A DNA stretch of 64,000 nt from Gymnorhina tibicen (taxonomy: Eukaryota; Chordata; Aves; Passeriformes; Artamidae): NCBI GenBank assembly GCA_013399875.1, contig VXAZ01000591.1, forward strand, positions 1 to 64,000, written 5' to 3'. The notes under the pieces were generated by a model. It was not told the origin of the DNA. It saw nothing but the letters and a program-made list of their open reading frames with translations, and ran no database searches. This document shows, one piece after another, positions 12,816-24,024 of this stretch. The position numbers and the translations under genes are program-made. Position 1 is the first letter of the stretch; every line of letters starts with the position of its first letter.

Positions 12816-15024
12816 TTCTCTTTCCATTCTCAGCTACTCCTAAAATCACAAGACCTTTAGTTAGAGGAGTCTCAGGCCTCATGAGTTACAGCACTTTTCT
12901 TTCTCTTTTCTTCTACTAAGAATATTTTCCTGGCATTTCTCTCTAAAATGTTAATTTGCATTGTTTTATAAACAAAAGAAATCACCAAGTTCTCTTCTCC
13001 CAGTGCTGTGAGGGAGTAGGGAGGTTAGCTGAAGTGCTGGAGCCTGGTGAAAACTGGAGAAAATTTGGATAATTTTGAGTCTGGCAGTGACTCGGTTGCA
13101 CCGGTGCAAGTCAATAATAAAGAGAGAGCTGCTGCTCCGAGTGCTGCTGTGTCAGAACTATGCAAAAATGTTGCTCAAGAGGGTTTTTTGAAAGCTGCCT
13201 TCGTTTTGGGAGATCTTTATCCTCCCAGTTCCTTTCCAGAGGGGTCTGTTTGCCAGGCCGTGCACCAAGGTGGAAGACCGGCTTTGAAATAATCCCCGAG
13301 GTTTGATTTCTTGGATTGCAGAGCCACACCAAAATAAAACGATGCTTTCTGAGGTGGGGGGGATTTGTTGCGAGGAGTTAAAGGTTCTTTCTGCTGGCGC
13401 CGAGAGCTAAAAGTGGATCGCTGGCCGCGAGCCAAACTCCATCAGCTCCACGGAAATATTCATAAGGTAAATCAATAATTAAGCCCCCTCTGCAGAAGTA
13501 CTGCTGGGTTTGACTCCAGTTGCTCTGCAGTGCCTGTTCAGACTTGGTTTCATTTATTTTCCAAATGAGTCTTAGGAATATTACCAAGATTTCAGGATTT
13601 TGGGGTTTTTTTTTTGACGCTTCAGTTTGACTCTGTAGTGTATTCAGGTTATTCTGAATAAATTTCCTTATTCATTTTTTCACCCAGGGATTCTGAATTT
13701 TCACCCACTGGGTGATCTGCTGCTGTTCCAATGTTTTTATAGGGCAAGCTGACATGGAAAAGGGATTGGGATGGCAGCAGCATTTCCTCAGTCAGTACAG
13801 CTGAATTTTGCTGTTTTTCTGACATGCTTTTATTTCCCCCATTTGTTTTCAACTGTGTTTTCAATTCTCAGTAGAGAGAAATGGCTTCAGGAAAACAGGA
13901 TGGATCGTGTTTATTTCTTGGGCTTTATCAGCAAAACAGCGCCAACCTTGGAGCAGCAGCATCCCTGTGACTTGTGGGGAAAAGAATTCCTTCAGTCTAA
14001 AAAGTTCTCTGTAATTCCAAGGGGAATTTGCAAGGCCAGCCATTTATCCAGCTGGGAATGGAGGGAGCTTTCAGCAAATGTGGCCTCTCCATTTTCAAAG
14101 GGAGGGAAGGCTTTAATTCCTGCTCTGTAGGCTGGAGGGAAGGAACGTGTTTTATTCCACCTTCTGAGGGAGAAGCTCCGTGCTGGGCGGGACGTGCCTC
14201 GACTCACCAATCCCGTTGCCACCGGTGAGGGTTTGCTTTGAGAAGATTCTGTCTTCCAGGCCTGCAATTATCTATCTTTTATTTATAAATCCTCTCCTAC
14301 AAGAGCACTCAGGGTACTGAAAACTATCTGGGAAATAATTCTGCATTAATTAAGCCCCTGCACGTCACGTGGCTCCGTTACCTGCACTGGCAGTGGTGCC
14401 GTGTGAGGTGCCATAAATCCTCCCTGAGGTCATCCCAATAAAACTCGCTGGGCTGAGCACAGAGCCAGGGGGACAATGACAGGGGCTCAGCACAGCCGGG
14501 CTTTGCCAAGGGATTCGGAGCTGGCTGATGTGGCACTTTGGTTTCTGCAGTTTCCCTGAGTGGCTGCGTGACTCAGGCAGCCCTTTCAGGGGGTGAAGGG
14601 GATGCTTTTATTTCAGCAGCTGTGGGGGAAAGGAATCCTTCTGCTCCTGCTCCCTTCCCAAATGTCCTGGCACCAGGGGCAGAGCGGACACAGGGACCTC
14701 GTGACCTGGGACACAGGGACTTTGTGACCTGCAGCCCCTCCTGGGTGGCTGGTCCTTAGACCCCCATACAAATGCACACAGAGTGAAGCCCCTCACCTGG
14801 AAAAAGAGTTAGGAAGGAATTTTGGGGGAGGATAGGACTGTGCTGGTGGAGTGTGGGGCATGGCCAGACAAGCCCAGTGAGCAGCTTAGAGCTGGGGCTT
14901 TTGTCCCTTCATCCTGTGTTGGTTCCTCCTCAAATCACCCCCATCTCTCCCTTTCCTTGCCTTTGTCCTCCCCTGGTCGTCCTCTGGCTCTTGTGTAATC
15001 CTGAAATGGGCCAGAGCACTCCAC
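12816..15024. other. Intron 1 segment: no gene seen
   Basis: Non-coding sequence with one antisense POU-octamer match (ATTTGCAT at 12954). Near 14340-14450 there is a stretch with ATTAATTAAG, a CACGTCACGTGG element and CCATAAA that could be regulatory, but nothing decides this. Confidence 0.5.
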
Positions 15025-15205
15025 ACTGGTTTGGGGTTGAAGGGACCTTAAATGCCATCCAGGGCCACCCCTGACACAGGCAGGGACAACTTCCATTGTC
15101 CCAGGCTGCTCCCAGCCCCATCCAGCCTGGCCTGGGACACTGCCAGGGATCCAGGGGCACCCACAGCTGCTCTGGGCAACTTTTCAGGGTGCCCCTCCAG
15201 CCTCT
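15025..15205 (-). repeat. CR1 LINE 3' fragment, antisense
   Basis: The CR1 order is visible: 'ggtttggggttgaagggacc', 'aggcagggacaacttccatt', 'gcctgggacactgccaggga' and 'cagctgctctgggcaac'. Confidence 0.85.
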
Positions 15206-16430
15206 GTGGTTTTGTGCTCCTGTGTGTGACCTGTGAGAATCTCTAATTTTGGGGGATGGTTTCAGGCTAAAATCCCTCATCATACTCAAATGCCTGCTCC
15301 CAGCCCCCCAAATTCAAAGAAATCCAGGATTTTGTTGTCTGCCTGCTTCCTTTCTACTCAAGCACTTGGGAATTCTGTCCTGAGCCGTCTCACCTTGCCC
15401 ATGGTTTTTATAAGGTTTTTTTTTTGGGGGGGAGATGGATCTGGAACAGTGGATTCAGATGCCTGAAGGTGAGGTGTCATCTCCCTTCACATCACAACCT
15501 GCACACCCAGGGCTAGAGTCCACCCTGAGGATCACAGGGGATTAATCTTGGAATTCCATTAGGGCTTCTCACCCTTAGCAGGCAGCTCGGAGCTCTCCTC
15601 GTTTCCTCTCTCTGGGGAATTTGGGGGGAGTTGAGGTTTATTTATTTATTTCATTAAACCAGGAAATGTATTTGATTATCTTTAATTTCTTTACCTGAGA
15701 CTGCATTAGCTTCTGGTGACAGTGCTGCTCTGAGGGTAAATTCGGGATTTATGGTGAAGATCCTTTTTGTGCTTGTGAAATCCTCTTTTTTTTTTTTTTT
15801 CATGCCTTTTAACTCAGTAGGAAACCAAAGAAGTGCAATAATAATTGTCAATATGTCTGAATAGAATTCCTGGTGCGATCCAGGGGCCAGAGCAGAATCT
15901 CTCTGGCTGTCAATACAGCTCCAGCAGGAATTGTGTGGGTGGATCAGAGCACTTATCCCAGCCATTATGCAGCAGTGGCACAAGTTAATGGAACAGATTG
16001 TCAGGGGGACTGTAGGAAGGAAGGGAGATGTGGTTTATGGATGGGAGATAATAACCTGCATGTAATGAGAAAGTTTGGAAAATAATACCTGGAGGTGCAT
16101 GGACAAAATCGTTGGCATCACTCAGAAAATAATATTTTATTTCTGGCTGCTTATTGCTTGAGCTACCTCCTGATTTTGGTGTTTAATGCAGGATGAGTTA
16201 CATTTGGGGGAAAAAAAAAATGAAAGCAGTGATGTCACTTCTGAAGGTGACGATAGGAAGAAAAGGGCTGCTGGGAACACGCTGAAAATTGGGATATTCA
16301 TGGTTGCTCACCCTCCCTTCTGGTTTGGGGCAAACCCTTTGGAGCTGGAGGGTGTTGCCTTTGTAGAGTGGATGTGGCTTTTGTTATCTTGGAGGAAAAC
16401 CTCTCAGAAACTGGGAGATTATAACAAGAG
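15206..16430. other. Intron 1 segment: no gene seen
   Basis: Non-coding sequence with T-runs at about 15418 and 15787. I see no open frame with family features and no tandem repeat. Confidence 0.55.
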
Positions 16431-16510
16431 CACAAAAAAACCCCCAAAAACAACAACCAAAAAAAACCCCCAAAACAAAACCAAGCAAACAGAAAAACCC
16501 CCACCCCGAA
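16431..16510. repeat. A/C-only low-complexity tract
   Basis: About 80 bases of A- and C-runs with several CCCCC blocks separated by A-rich spacers. The minus strand therefore has spaced GGGGG runs, but the spacers are long, so a canonical G-quadruplex is not assured. Confidence 0.7.
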
Positions 16511-17439
16511 CCATGAAAACCTGGGGCTGGGTGGATGTGGCAGTGAGGAGCTGGTGGGACAGAAGGAAGGCTCAGGAAGCTGGAGTGGGGTGACACAGGA
16601 AGAGCCCAACATCTCTCCAACATCAGAGATCCCAGCAGGAACTCCCGAACAAAGAATGAGGAGCAACGTGGGTTTGAAGCACAAGAACCCTCCCCAAAAC
16701 CCCTCAACTGCTCTCATTTCGTGCGATCAGCAGAGATGCTCTGGGATCCCTCACATTCCTTTATTTCCTTCAGGTATTTTCCAGCCTTTCAGCTTCCCAA
16801 ACAAAAATCCTGAGGGGGAAACCTGACCTGTGGAGCACGTTTAGGAGTTGGTGTTTTACATTTGCGGCTTTTCAGCCCGGCAGATAAATCCCACTCGCAG
16901 GCTGTGCCTCTTCCAGTTGCGTGGAGCACAATTATTATGGAATTACTCTTTTTTTGGAGGCTCTCTGACATTCCAGGCATGGAATACTCCGTGGAAGGGC
17001 TGGATTGATGGCACCAGGGCAGTGTTTGCCATGGTGGGTTGAGCTCTCTGAGCCTCAACTCAGGCGTGAAGGGAATAAATGGGATAAGCGGGTGTTTGAG
17101 GTTGAGGGATTTTTGGCCTTGTTGCCTGGAGCTTGGGATGAGCCAAATTGGGGGTGAGGAGGTAAAATTCCACTTGGGAAATGGTCCTGGGATGTTCAGG
17201 GCAGGGCAGGGCGGCCCTGCTCGTGCTGGGAGTGCGGATCTTTGGCTCTGTGCGGGGAGCTGTGGGGAGACAGGGTTTGGGGTCCGTGCTGGCTTTCCTG
17301 GGAATGGCGCTGTGTGAGGGAAATCTGGGATCGGGAGTCACCTCTCCAGCCTCGTGTCTTACAAGGGTAAGACTTGGGTCTGGGCCCCAAACCCAGGAAC
17401 CACCCACTAAACCCTTGGAAATCGCCTTCTCATCCGAGA
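16511..17439. other. Intron 1 segment: no gene seen
   Basis: Intronic sequence with rising GC content towards 17440. Open frames on both strands lack recognisable domains. Confidence 0.5.
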
Positions 17440-18115
17440 ACTCCCAAAACCCCGGGGTGAAACAGCGACGCGCGCCGCAACCGAACCCCTCCCCGCCTCC
17501 TTTTTTTTTCTTCCCCCACCCCGAGCCGAAGGAGCAGGCGAGCGGGAGCTCCCGCTCGGCTCTGCTGAGGTCGAATCGAAGCGCGGTTCAATCGAAATTG
17601 AAAAGCGGTCAATTGAGCAGAGCGCGGGAGCAGCTGCTGCGGGCGGCACCGCTGGCGCCTCCCTCAGCCGAGCGCGCTCCGGGCGCCCCCTCAGCTCGGG
17701 AGGCCTCGTTCGCTGGCGGGGTCTCGGAAAAGCGGGGAGCGCCGGGAGCTCCGGCGGGACAGGAGCAGGACGTTGTTGGCGCCGCTTATCCGTGAGGGAT
17801 TCGTGTTTTGAAAGCCAACGTCGCGCTCGGGGCGGAGCCGGGGGAGCAGGGCTCTTGCCTGAGGGGTTGGTCGGCCTTTTGAGGTGCCGCACGAACCTGG
17901 TTTTAAGGGCGGCGGTGCGTGTTCGGCTCCGCAGCAGTGTTCCAGGTGTTGCGAAGAGGGATCGAGGTTTTCTGGGAGTCCGTGTATCCGTGCGGGAATG
18001 TCAGTCCTGGTGTCTTTTGGGCACCGGGGAGCTGGGGGGGCACCAGTCCCACTCGAAGCATCGTGGTGGGGCACCTCCCGCGCAGCATCGGGTGATTTGT
18101 TGGTGCCAAGGGTGA
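17440..18115. promoter_or_regulatory. Intronic CpG island, possible alternative promoter
   Basis: This segment is dense in CpG (many CGCG, GCGC and CCGC words between 17455 and 17800), unlike the surrounding intron. It lies about 2 kb upstream of exon 2. A good splice-donor-like GTGAGG sits at 17792. Long open frames cross it on both strands (for example 17181-17795 on + and 17407-17892 on -), as expected when stop codons are rare in GC-rich DNA; the products are compositionally biased and match no family I know. CpG islands inside a first intron often mark alternative or antisense promoters, but that function here is inference. Confidence 0.5.
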
Positions 18116-18391
18116 AAATCACAACAATTTCCGAATAAAATACAGGTTTAGGGTGATGTAACTGTGGTGGGCCGCCCGGGTTGAGTCCAAGCTGTACTTT
18201 CGGTGACACATTTGCACGTTTAGCATGGAAATGAAACCAGTAGTGTGCTGGGAGCGTACTGGGGCCGTGCTGGGTCACCTGGGGCTCAGCAGAACTCAGG
18301 GCCTGCAAACTTCAGCTTCTCTCAGCTCTGGGCTTTTCTGCCAGCACAGCTGCCACTGGTTTGTAGGAGTGAACAGCAGACCTTTTGCAGA

Positions 18392-19422
18392 TATTTACAG
18401 GGTTATTGCCCCGGTATTTACAGGGTTATTGCCCCGGTATTTACAGGATTATTCTTCCAATAGTTACAGGATTATTCCCCCAGTATTTATATGGCTGCTC
18501 TCCCAATATTTACGTGGCTATTGCCCCAATATTTACAGGATTATCCCCCCAATATTTACAGGATTATCCCCCCAGTATTTATAGGATTATTCCCCCAATA
18601 TTTACAGGTTTATTCTCCCAATGTTTACATGGTTATTCACCCAATGTTTACAGGATTATTCCCCCAGTATTTATATGGCTATCCTCCTAATATTTACATG
18701 GCTGTTGCCCCAATATTTATAGAATTATTCCCCCAATATTTACATGGTTATTTCTCCAATATTTACAGGGTTATTCCCTTGATATTTATAGGATTATCCC
18801 CCCAATATTTACATGGCTACTCTCCCGGTATTTACATGGTTATTCACCCAATATTTGCAGGATTATTCCCCCAGTATTTATATGGCTATTCTCCCAATAT
18901 TTGCATGGCTATTCCCCTGATATTTACAGGATTATTCCCCCAGTACTTACAGGGTTATTCACCCAATAGTTACATAACTATTCTCCCAATATTTATAGGA
19001 TTATTCCCCCAATATTTACAGGGTTATTCCCTTGATATTTATAGGATTATCCCCCCAATATTTACATGGCTATTCCCCCAATATTTACAGGATTATTGCC
19101 GTGATATTTACGAAGTTATTCCCCCAATATTTACATAACTATTCTCCCAGTGTTTATAGGATTATTCCCCCAATATTTACAGGATTATTGCCCTGATATT
19201 TACGAAGTTATTCCCCAATATTTACAGGACTATTCCCCCAATACTTACAGGATTATTCCCCCAATATTTACAGGATTTTCCCCCCAGTATTTATGGGATT
19301 ATTCCCCCAATATTTACAGGGTTATTCCCCCAATATTTACATGGCTATTCCCCCAGTATTTACAGGGTTATTCCCCCACTATTTACATGGCTATTCCCCC
19401 AATATTTACACGGCTATTTCCC
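18392..19422. repeat. 23-bp minisatellite, about 45 copies
   Basis: The consensus unit is approximately TATTTACAGGATTATTCCCC plus CAA, repeated head to tail for about 1.03 kb. Variant units (ATGGCTATT, AGGGTTATT, ACGAAGTT, ACATAACT in the middle) recur at exact multiples of 23 bp: the GATATTTATAGG block at 18781 recurs at 19034 (253 bp, 11 units), ACATAACTATT at 18972 and 19133 (161 bp, 7 units), GATATTTACGAAG at 19103 and 19195 (92 bp, 4 units). One copy near 19215 has lost a C. Because 23 is not a multiple of 3 and the unit has no stop in any forward phase, long open frames appear with a 23-residue period; these are not genes. The array ends about 310 bp before exon 2. Confidence 0.97.
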
Positions 19423-19907
<485 letters not shown>

Positions 19908-20435
19908 TAATGAATGTTTGGATGTCTGAAGGGGAGTTTAGCAATTAGTAATTCCAAGCATTTCCCTTTTTTTAAGGGCTTGTCTGTGTGGAAAAAAAAA
20001 CAACAAACCACCAATGCTGAAGGAATTGCAGCAGTTGTTCCTTACTTTCTCCTTGTTATTCCACACAAACACTTGGGTTTTGGGATATAAGGGACAAAAA
20101 GTGTGTTCTTCATGCAGTTCAGTCCAGGATGAGCGTGGAATATCTGTGTAATGGAGTGGGAGGATGGGTCTTTGAAGGAGAGCGGGGAAGGCCCTGGTTT
20201 GGGAGTTGCTTTGCGTGCAGAGAGCTTGCATTTAAAACTGGAATGAGGACACAGGTGCCTCTTAAACCACCCTGGTTCTTGGAACAAAACCTTCATAAAC
20301 TGGAAATTTTAAGATTTTCACTGCAAAATCTTTTTTTTTTTTGGGTGCATTTTAATCACAGGCCATACTGCCCCAGCTCCCAAATCACTCTCACACTTGG
20401 TTCTGGTGCTGGCTGATCCATCCATGGTGATAATA

Positions 20436-20595
20436 ATAAAATCATGGAATATGCTGAGCTGGAAAGCACCCACAGGATCATCAGTCCAGCTCCTGGCCCT
20501 GCACAGGACACCCCAAAAATCCCACCAGGAGCCTGGGAGCGTTGTCCAACCACTCCCGGAGCTCAGGCTTGGATTCGTGACCACACTGCAGCATC
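20436..20595 (-). repeat. CR1 LINE 3' fragment, antisense
   Basis: The order 'aatcatggaatatgctgagc', 'ccagctcctggccctgcaca', 'ggacaccccaaaaatcccac' and 'gagcgttgtccaaccactcc' is typical of an avian CR1 3' region read backwards. A closely related copy lies at 49975. Confidence 0.85.
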
Positions 20596-21256
20596 CAGGG
20601 GTTATGAGCAGAACCCTCGTTGTTCCCTGGCCTTGTGGGGTGTCCCTGTGCCCTCTGAGGTTGGGCCCTTGGTTTTTATTTTGCTTTTTTGGGGTCCTGC
20701 TCCAAACCCTGGGAGCAGCTGTGCAGGAATTTGTTTGGCTCGCTCAGACAACCTCGAGCAACCCAGCCTGGGGCAGCCCAGGTGCTGGGGATGGGGAAGG
20801 ACCAGGGGGGAAATTATTTGATGTTGGGGAGCAGAAATGAGTCAGAACTCGGCTGCCTCTTCTCAGAGGGGTCTGATTGCAGCAGCTCTGCCCTCAGACG
20901 GGTGAGCCTTTAGCAAAAACCGGGTTTGTGGAGTTCAGGGATCATTAGTTCAGGTTGCTGGCACACCACTGAACTGCCTGGAAGTTTGGGGAGCTGTTTC
21001 AATCCTACAGGGTGTGCTGCTTGTGAATTTGTGGAGGGCCTTTATATCCCCTGTGGAAGTTGGTTTTCCTCTGAAAATGGTGAGAGAAATAAAATCCTTT
21101 GTGAGGGGAATTGGGAAGAACTGGATCAATGACTTAGTTGTCTTTATGAACCAAGGAGAAAGGCAAATACTTCCCAAAATCCCGTTTGAAAATAGAGCTC
21201 ACACGTATTTTCCATGTGGGTTGGTTTGGACTTTCCAGGTATTTTGAAAGGCGAGG

Positions 21257-21391
21257 TTGGTGAGGGGAAGGCTTGGAAGAAAAGGGGAGAGAAATGGGGG
21301 TAAAAAGAGAGAAGGAGAGAACAAGGAAGTGAAGGATGGGAAGGAGAGGGGCAAGAGGAGAGGGCAAGACAAGGGAGGGAGGGAGAGCACA
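21257..21391. repeat. Purine-rich (G/A) tract
   Basis: About 135 bases that are almost entirely A and G, including AAGAGAGAAGGAGAG and GGGAGGGAGGGAGAG runs. The opposite strand is a polypyrimidine tract. It has no regular unit. Confidence 0.7.
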
Positions 21392-22739
21392 GCAGCTCTG
21401 GAGTGATGCTCCTGAGCTCTGGACTTAAGATTTCCTTACATTTAATCTCCACTTTAAAGCCTAATGAAGTGCAGGCTGTGAAATGTTCCTGACGGGTGGA
21501 TTCCCTGGAGTTTCCTGCGTGGAAAGGGGAGCTGCGTGTGGCACAGCTCAGGGGCACCGTGTGAATCCCTGAGGGTTTTCCAGGCAGCTTCCCGAGGTTC
21601 CCGTTTGCTCTCAGGTTCCGCTGCGCTCCCAGGGAATGGCCGACGGCTCCACTGTGATTCCTGTCATCCCAGAAAACGCCAGCTGGCCCTGGAACAAAGC
21701 TTGGAATAACTTTATGGACAATCAGAATTACCCAAACGAGGGGGTTCTCTCTGAACAAGGCCCGGGATTAGGTTTGAGCAAACAGCTCCGTCCCTGCCCA
21801 AGTGTTTCGCATTCCTGATGTGAGAAACATGGGGAACAGGGAGTTTTTGGGAGGAGGAGGGGACTCCCGAGGGCAGGAGTGCCAGCAGTGGAAGTGTGTG
21901 TGTGGAATCACCACTGGGGATTGCTTCCTTTCAACCAAAACTCCCAAATATCCCCAAATCTGCCAGGGCACAATGGGGTGTGATGGCCAGCACTTCTGCT
22001 TTGCTTCCCATCGCTCTCTGTTGCCAAAAACCCAGTTTTTATCTCCTGAAGCCACCCAGATGGATATGTGGGCCCGGATTTTGCATTTTTCCTACAATTC
22101 CATGGAGGGGAGAATGTCTGGGAGCACTGGAGCACCTCAGTGCACGTCTGTGTGGCCTGGGAGGAGGAGAAAATGGCTTTAAAGGATTTTTTGGGTGGTG
22201 GGATTGCTCCCACCTGGGAGCTGAGTGACTTTTCTGGTTATAGATACGGGGCTTCAAGTTCTGAGTTGCAGAACTGGGGAGATTAGGGGTGAAAAAGAGA
22301 AGTACAGGGCTAAAAATGTGGCCATGGGAATGTGTTTGTTGTGTCCACCCTCAGGAAAAAAAGGCAGAGGAGGATTTTGGGGGAAAAACTGGGAATCACT
22401 GTGGGGAGGGTTGGGCCAAGAATTGAGACAAACACTTGGATTGACTTTTTTCCTGGGAATTAGGTAAAAATCCCACCTGATCTTGGTTCAGTCCCTTTGT
22501 TAATCTGATTTTTTTCCCCTCCCTCTGGAGTTTTGTTCTTTGTGTCTGGGGCTGTTTCTCTGTGGATTCAGTGCACAGATGGTCCATAAATGACTTAAGG
22601 TGGAAAATCTTCCAACGAGAATAACCTCAATACTGACACCTCTGACTCCTTTTCACTGCAGGTGATGCAGAGGGCTACTTTTTTTTTTTGGTAGGATAAG
22701 ACATTTTTTGCTAATTGAGAAGGTAAATTACTTATCTCT

Positions 22740-23240
22740 GCTTCCTCCAGCAAAATGCAAATATTGATGCAAATTCTGAGCAATTTTCTTACATAACAGT
22801 TGATTAATCAGGTTATCTTGCCCCTTGGCTATGAGCTCAGTTGGTACCTTGCATTTACCTGGAGATAATAACCCTTTTTTCTCCCTTTTTTTCCCTTTTT
22901 TGTTTTTAATTCAAGCTATTTAAAAAAAAAAATTTAACCAATCTGGCCAGAAGATGAAATATTAGTCATGAACTCGTATGGAACACTACAACTGGGTTTT
23001 TTATCCATTCCAAAATTATTTATAATCAATTATTTTAAACTGGGTTTCCTTAAAGCAAGGATAAGCAGTGTCTCTATTTTTATGAGGATGCTAAATTAAT
23101 TCAAGATGTTAATTCTGGAAGGACAGTGATTATGGCCTCTAACTTTGTCATTCTCTTTGAGTTCAAGATTATTTTTCTGTTTTTCTAATGTATCTTCTTT
23201 AATCTTCCTGTCTGGAGCACCTGCATGGAGATGCAAATAA
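22740..23240. promoter_or_regulatory. Candidate AT-rich enhancer with POU octamers and homeodomain-like palindrome
   Basis: Perfect ATGCAAAT octamers sit at 22755-22762 and 22767-22774, with a third at 23231-23238. The 10-bp palindrome TGATTAATCA lies at 22801-22810. The stretch has no recognisable transposon. POU-domain proteins bind the octamer and homeodomain proteins bind TAAT-type sites; that this is a working enhancer is inference. Confidence 0.3.
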
Positions 23241-23950
23241 GGGGATTATTTGTGTGTTTATATAAATGCCGTATTTATGACATATAATCTATAACATAAT
23301 TCAATTAATTTAAATTGTTTTGGTCTGGAAACCTCTATTAATTGAGATCCAGAGGATGGGAAACATCACAAATACAATTTACAGCCCTCCCAGACTGCTG
23401 GAAGTGGGCACTAAACCACTGCAAAGTCAATATTTTGGTATCTGAATCCAATATCAAATTATTCATTCTGCCCTGAGAGAAGCTGATTTTCAAACTCCTG
23501 TTCATTTGACTTCCTTCTTGCTTTGCAGACAGGCTTGGAAATTAATGAGGCCGTGAACTGTGGTACAGAAGTAGAAAATAGAATGTGACATTTATAATAA
23601 GGAATATCTGTGATTTTGTCTGATTTTCTCCAGGGTGCCTGGTGGTTTTAAATGCAGTTCAGCTTTTTCTTTCCCGTGTTCCACAGATGTATTGGATGAT
23701 ATCTGATGTCCAGAGAGGCTTTTCTCCCAGGAGAGTGACAGAGATGCCAATAATTCTACAATTCTCTAATTTAGATTTTATTATGATTTTTTTTGGCCTA
23801 AAATTAACTCAGTATCTCGTATTTTCCCCATTTTTTATCGCCCAAATGACTTCCTAATTCAGCTCCAACCCTGTAAAGACTTAAAAAATGCTGGTAGCTC
23901 AGCTTGAGGGTGTCATTAAAGAGGTTTAATTGTTTTCCTTCCCCTTGCAG

Positions 23951-24024
23951 ATGTTCTGGAAGGCTACAACGGCACAATCTTTGCCTATGGACAGACCTCA
24001 TCAGGAAAAACACACACCATGGAG
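23951..24024 (+). CDS. KIF5C: KIF5C exon 3: P-loop, residues 73-97
   Basis: Between CTTGCAG and GTACGG; 74 bp, entering in phase 1 and leaving in phase 0. It carries the Walker A nucleotide-binding loop GQTSSGKT at residues 86-93, preceded by NGTIFAY. The lysine and threonine that bind the ATP phosphates and magnesium are intact. With 42 upstream residues the last P-loop residue is T93, the position used for the classic rigor mutant of KIF5C, which supports the numbering. Confidence 0.98.

Noticed and set aside
16431..16510. G-quadruplex on the minus strand
   Set aside because: Runs of five G occur but the loops between them are long and A/T-rich, so the standard motif is not met.
17181..18308. 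Open frames of 161-205 codons on both strands across the CpG island
   Set aside because: GC-rich DNA lacks stop codons. The peptides are biased in Pro, Ala, Arg and Ser, overlap each other on opposite strands, and show no domain.
18392..19422. CRISPR-like array
   Set aside because: Repeats are contiguous with no unique spacers, in a vertebrate intron; it is a minisatellite.
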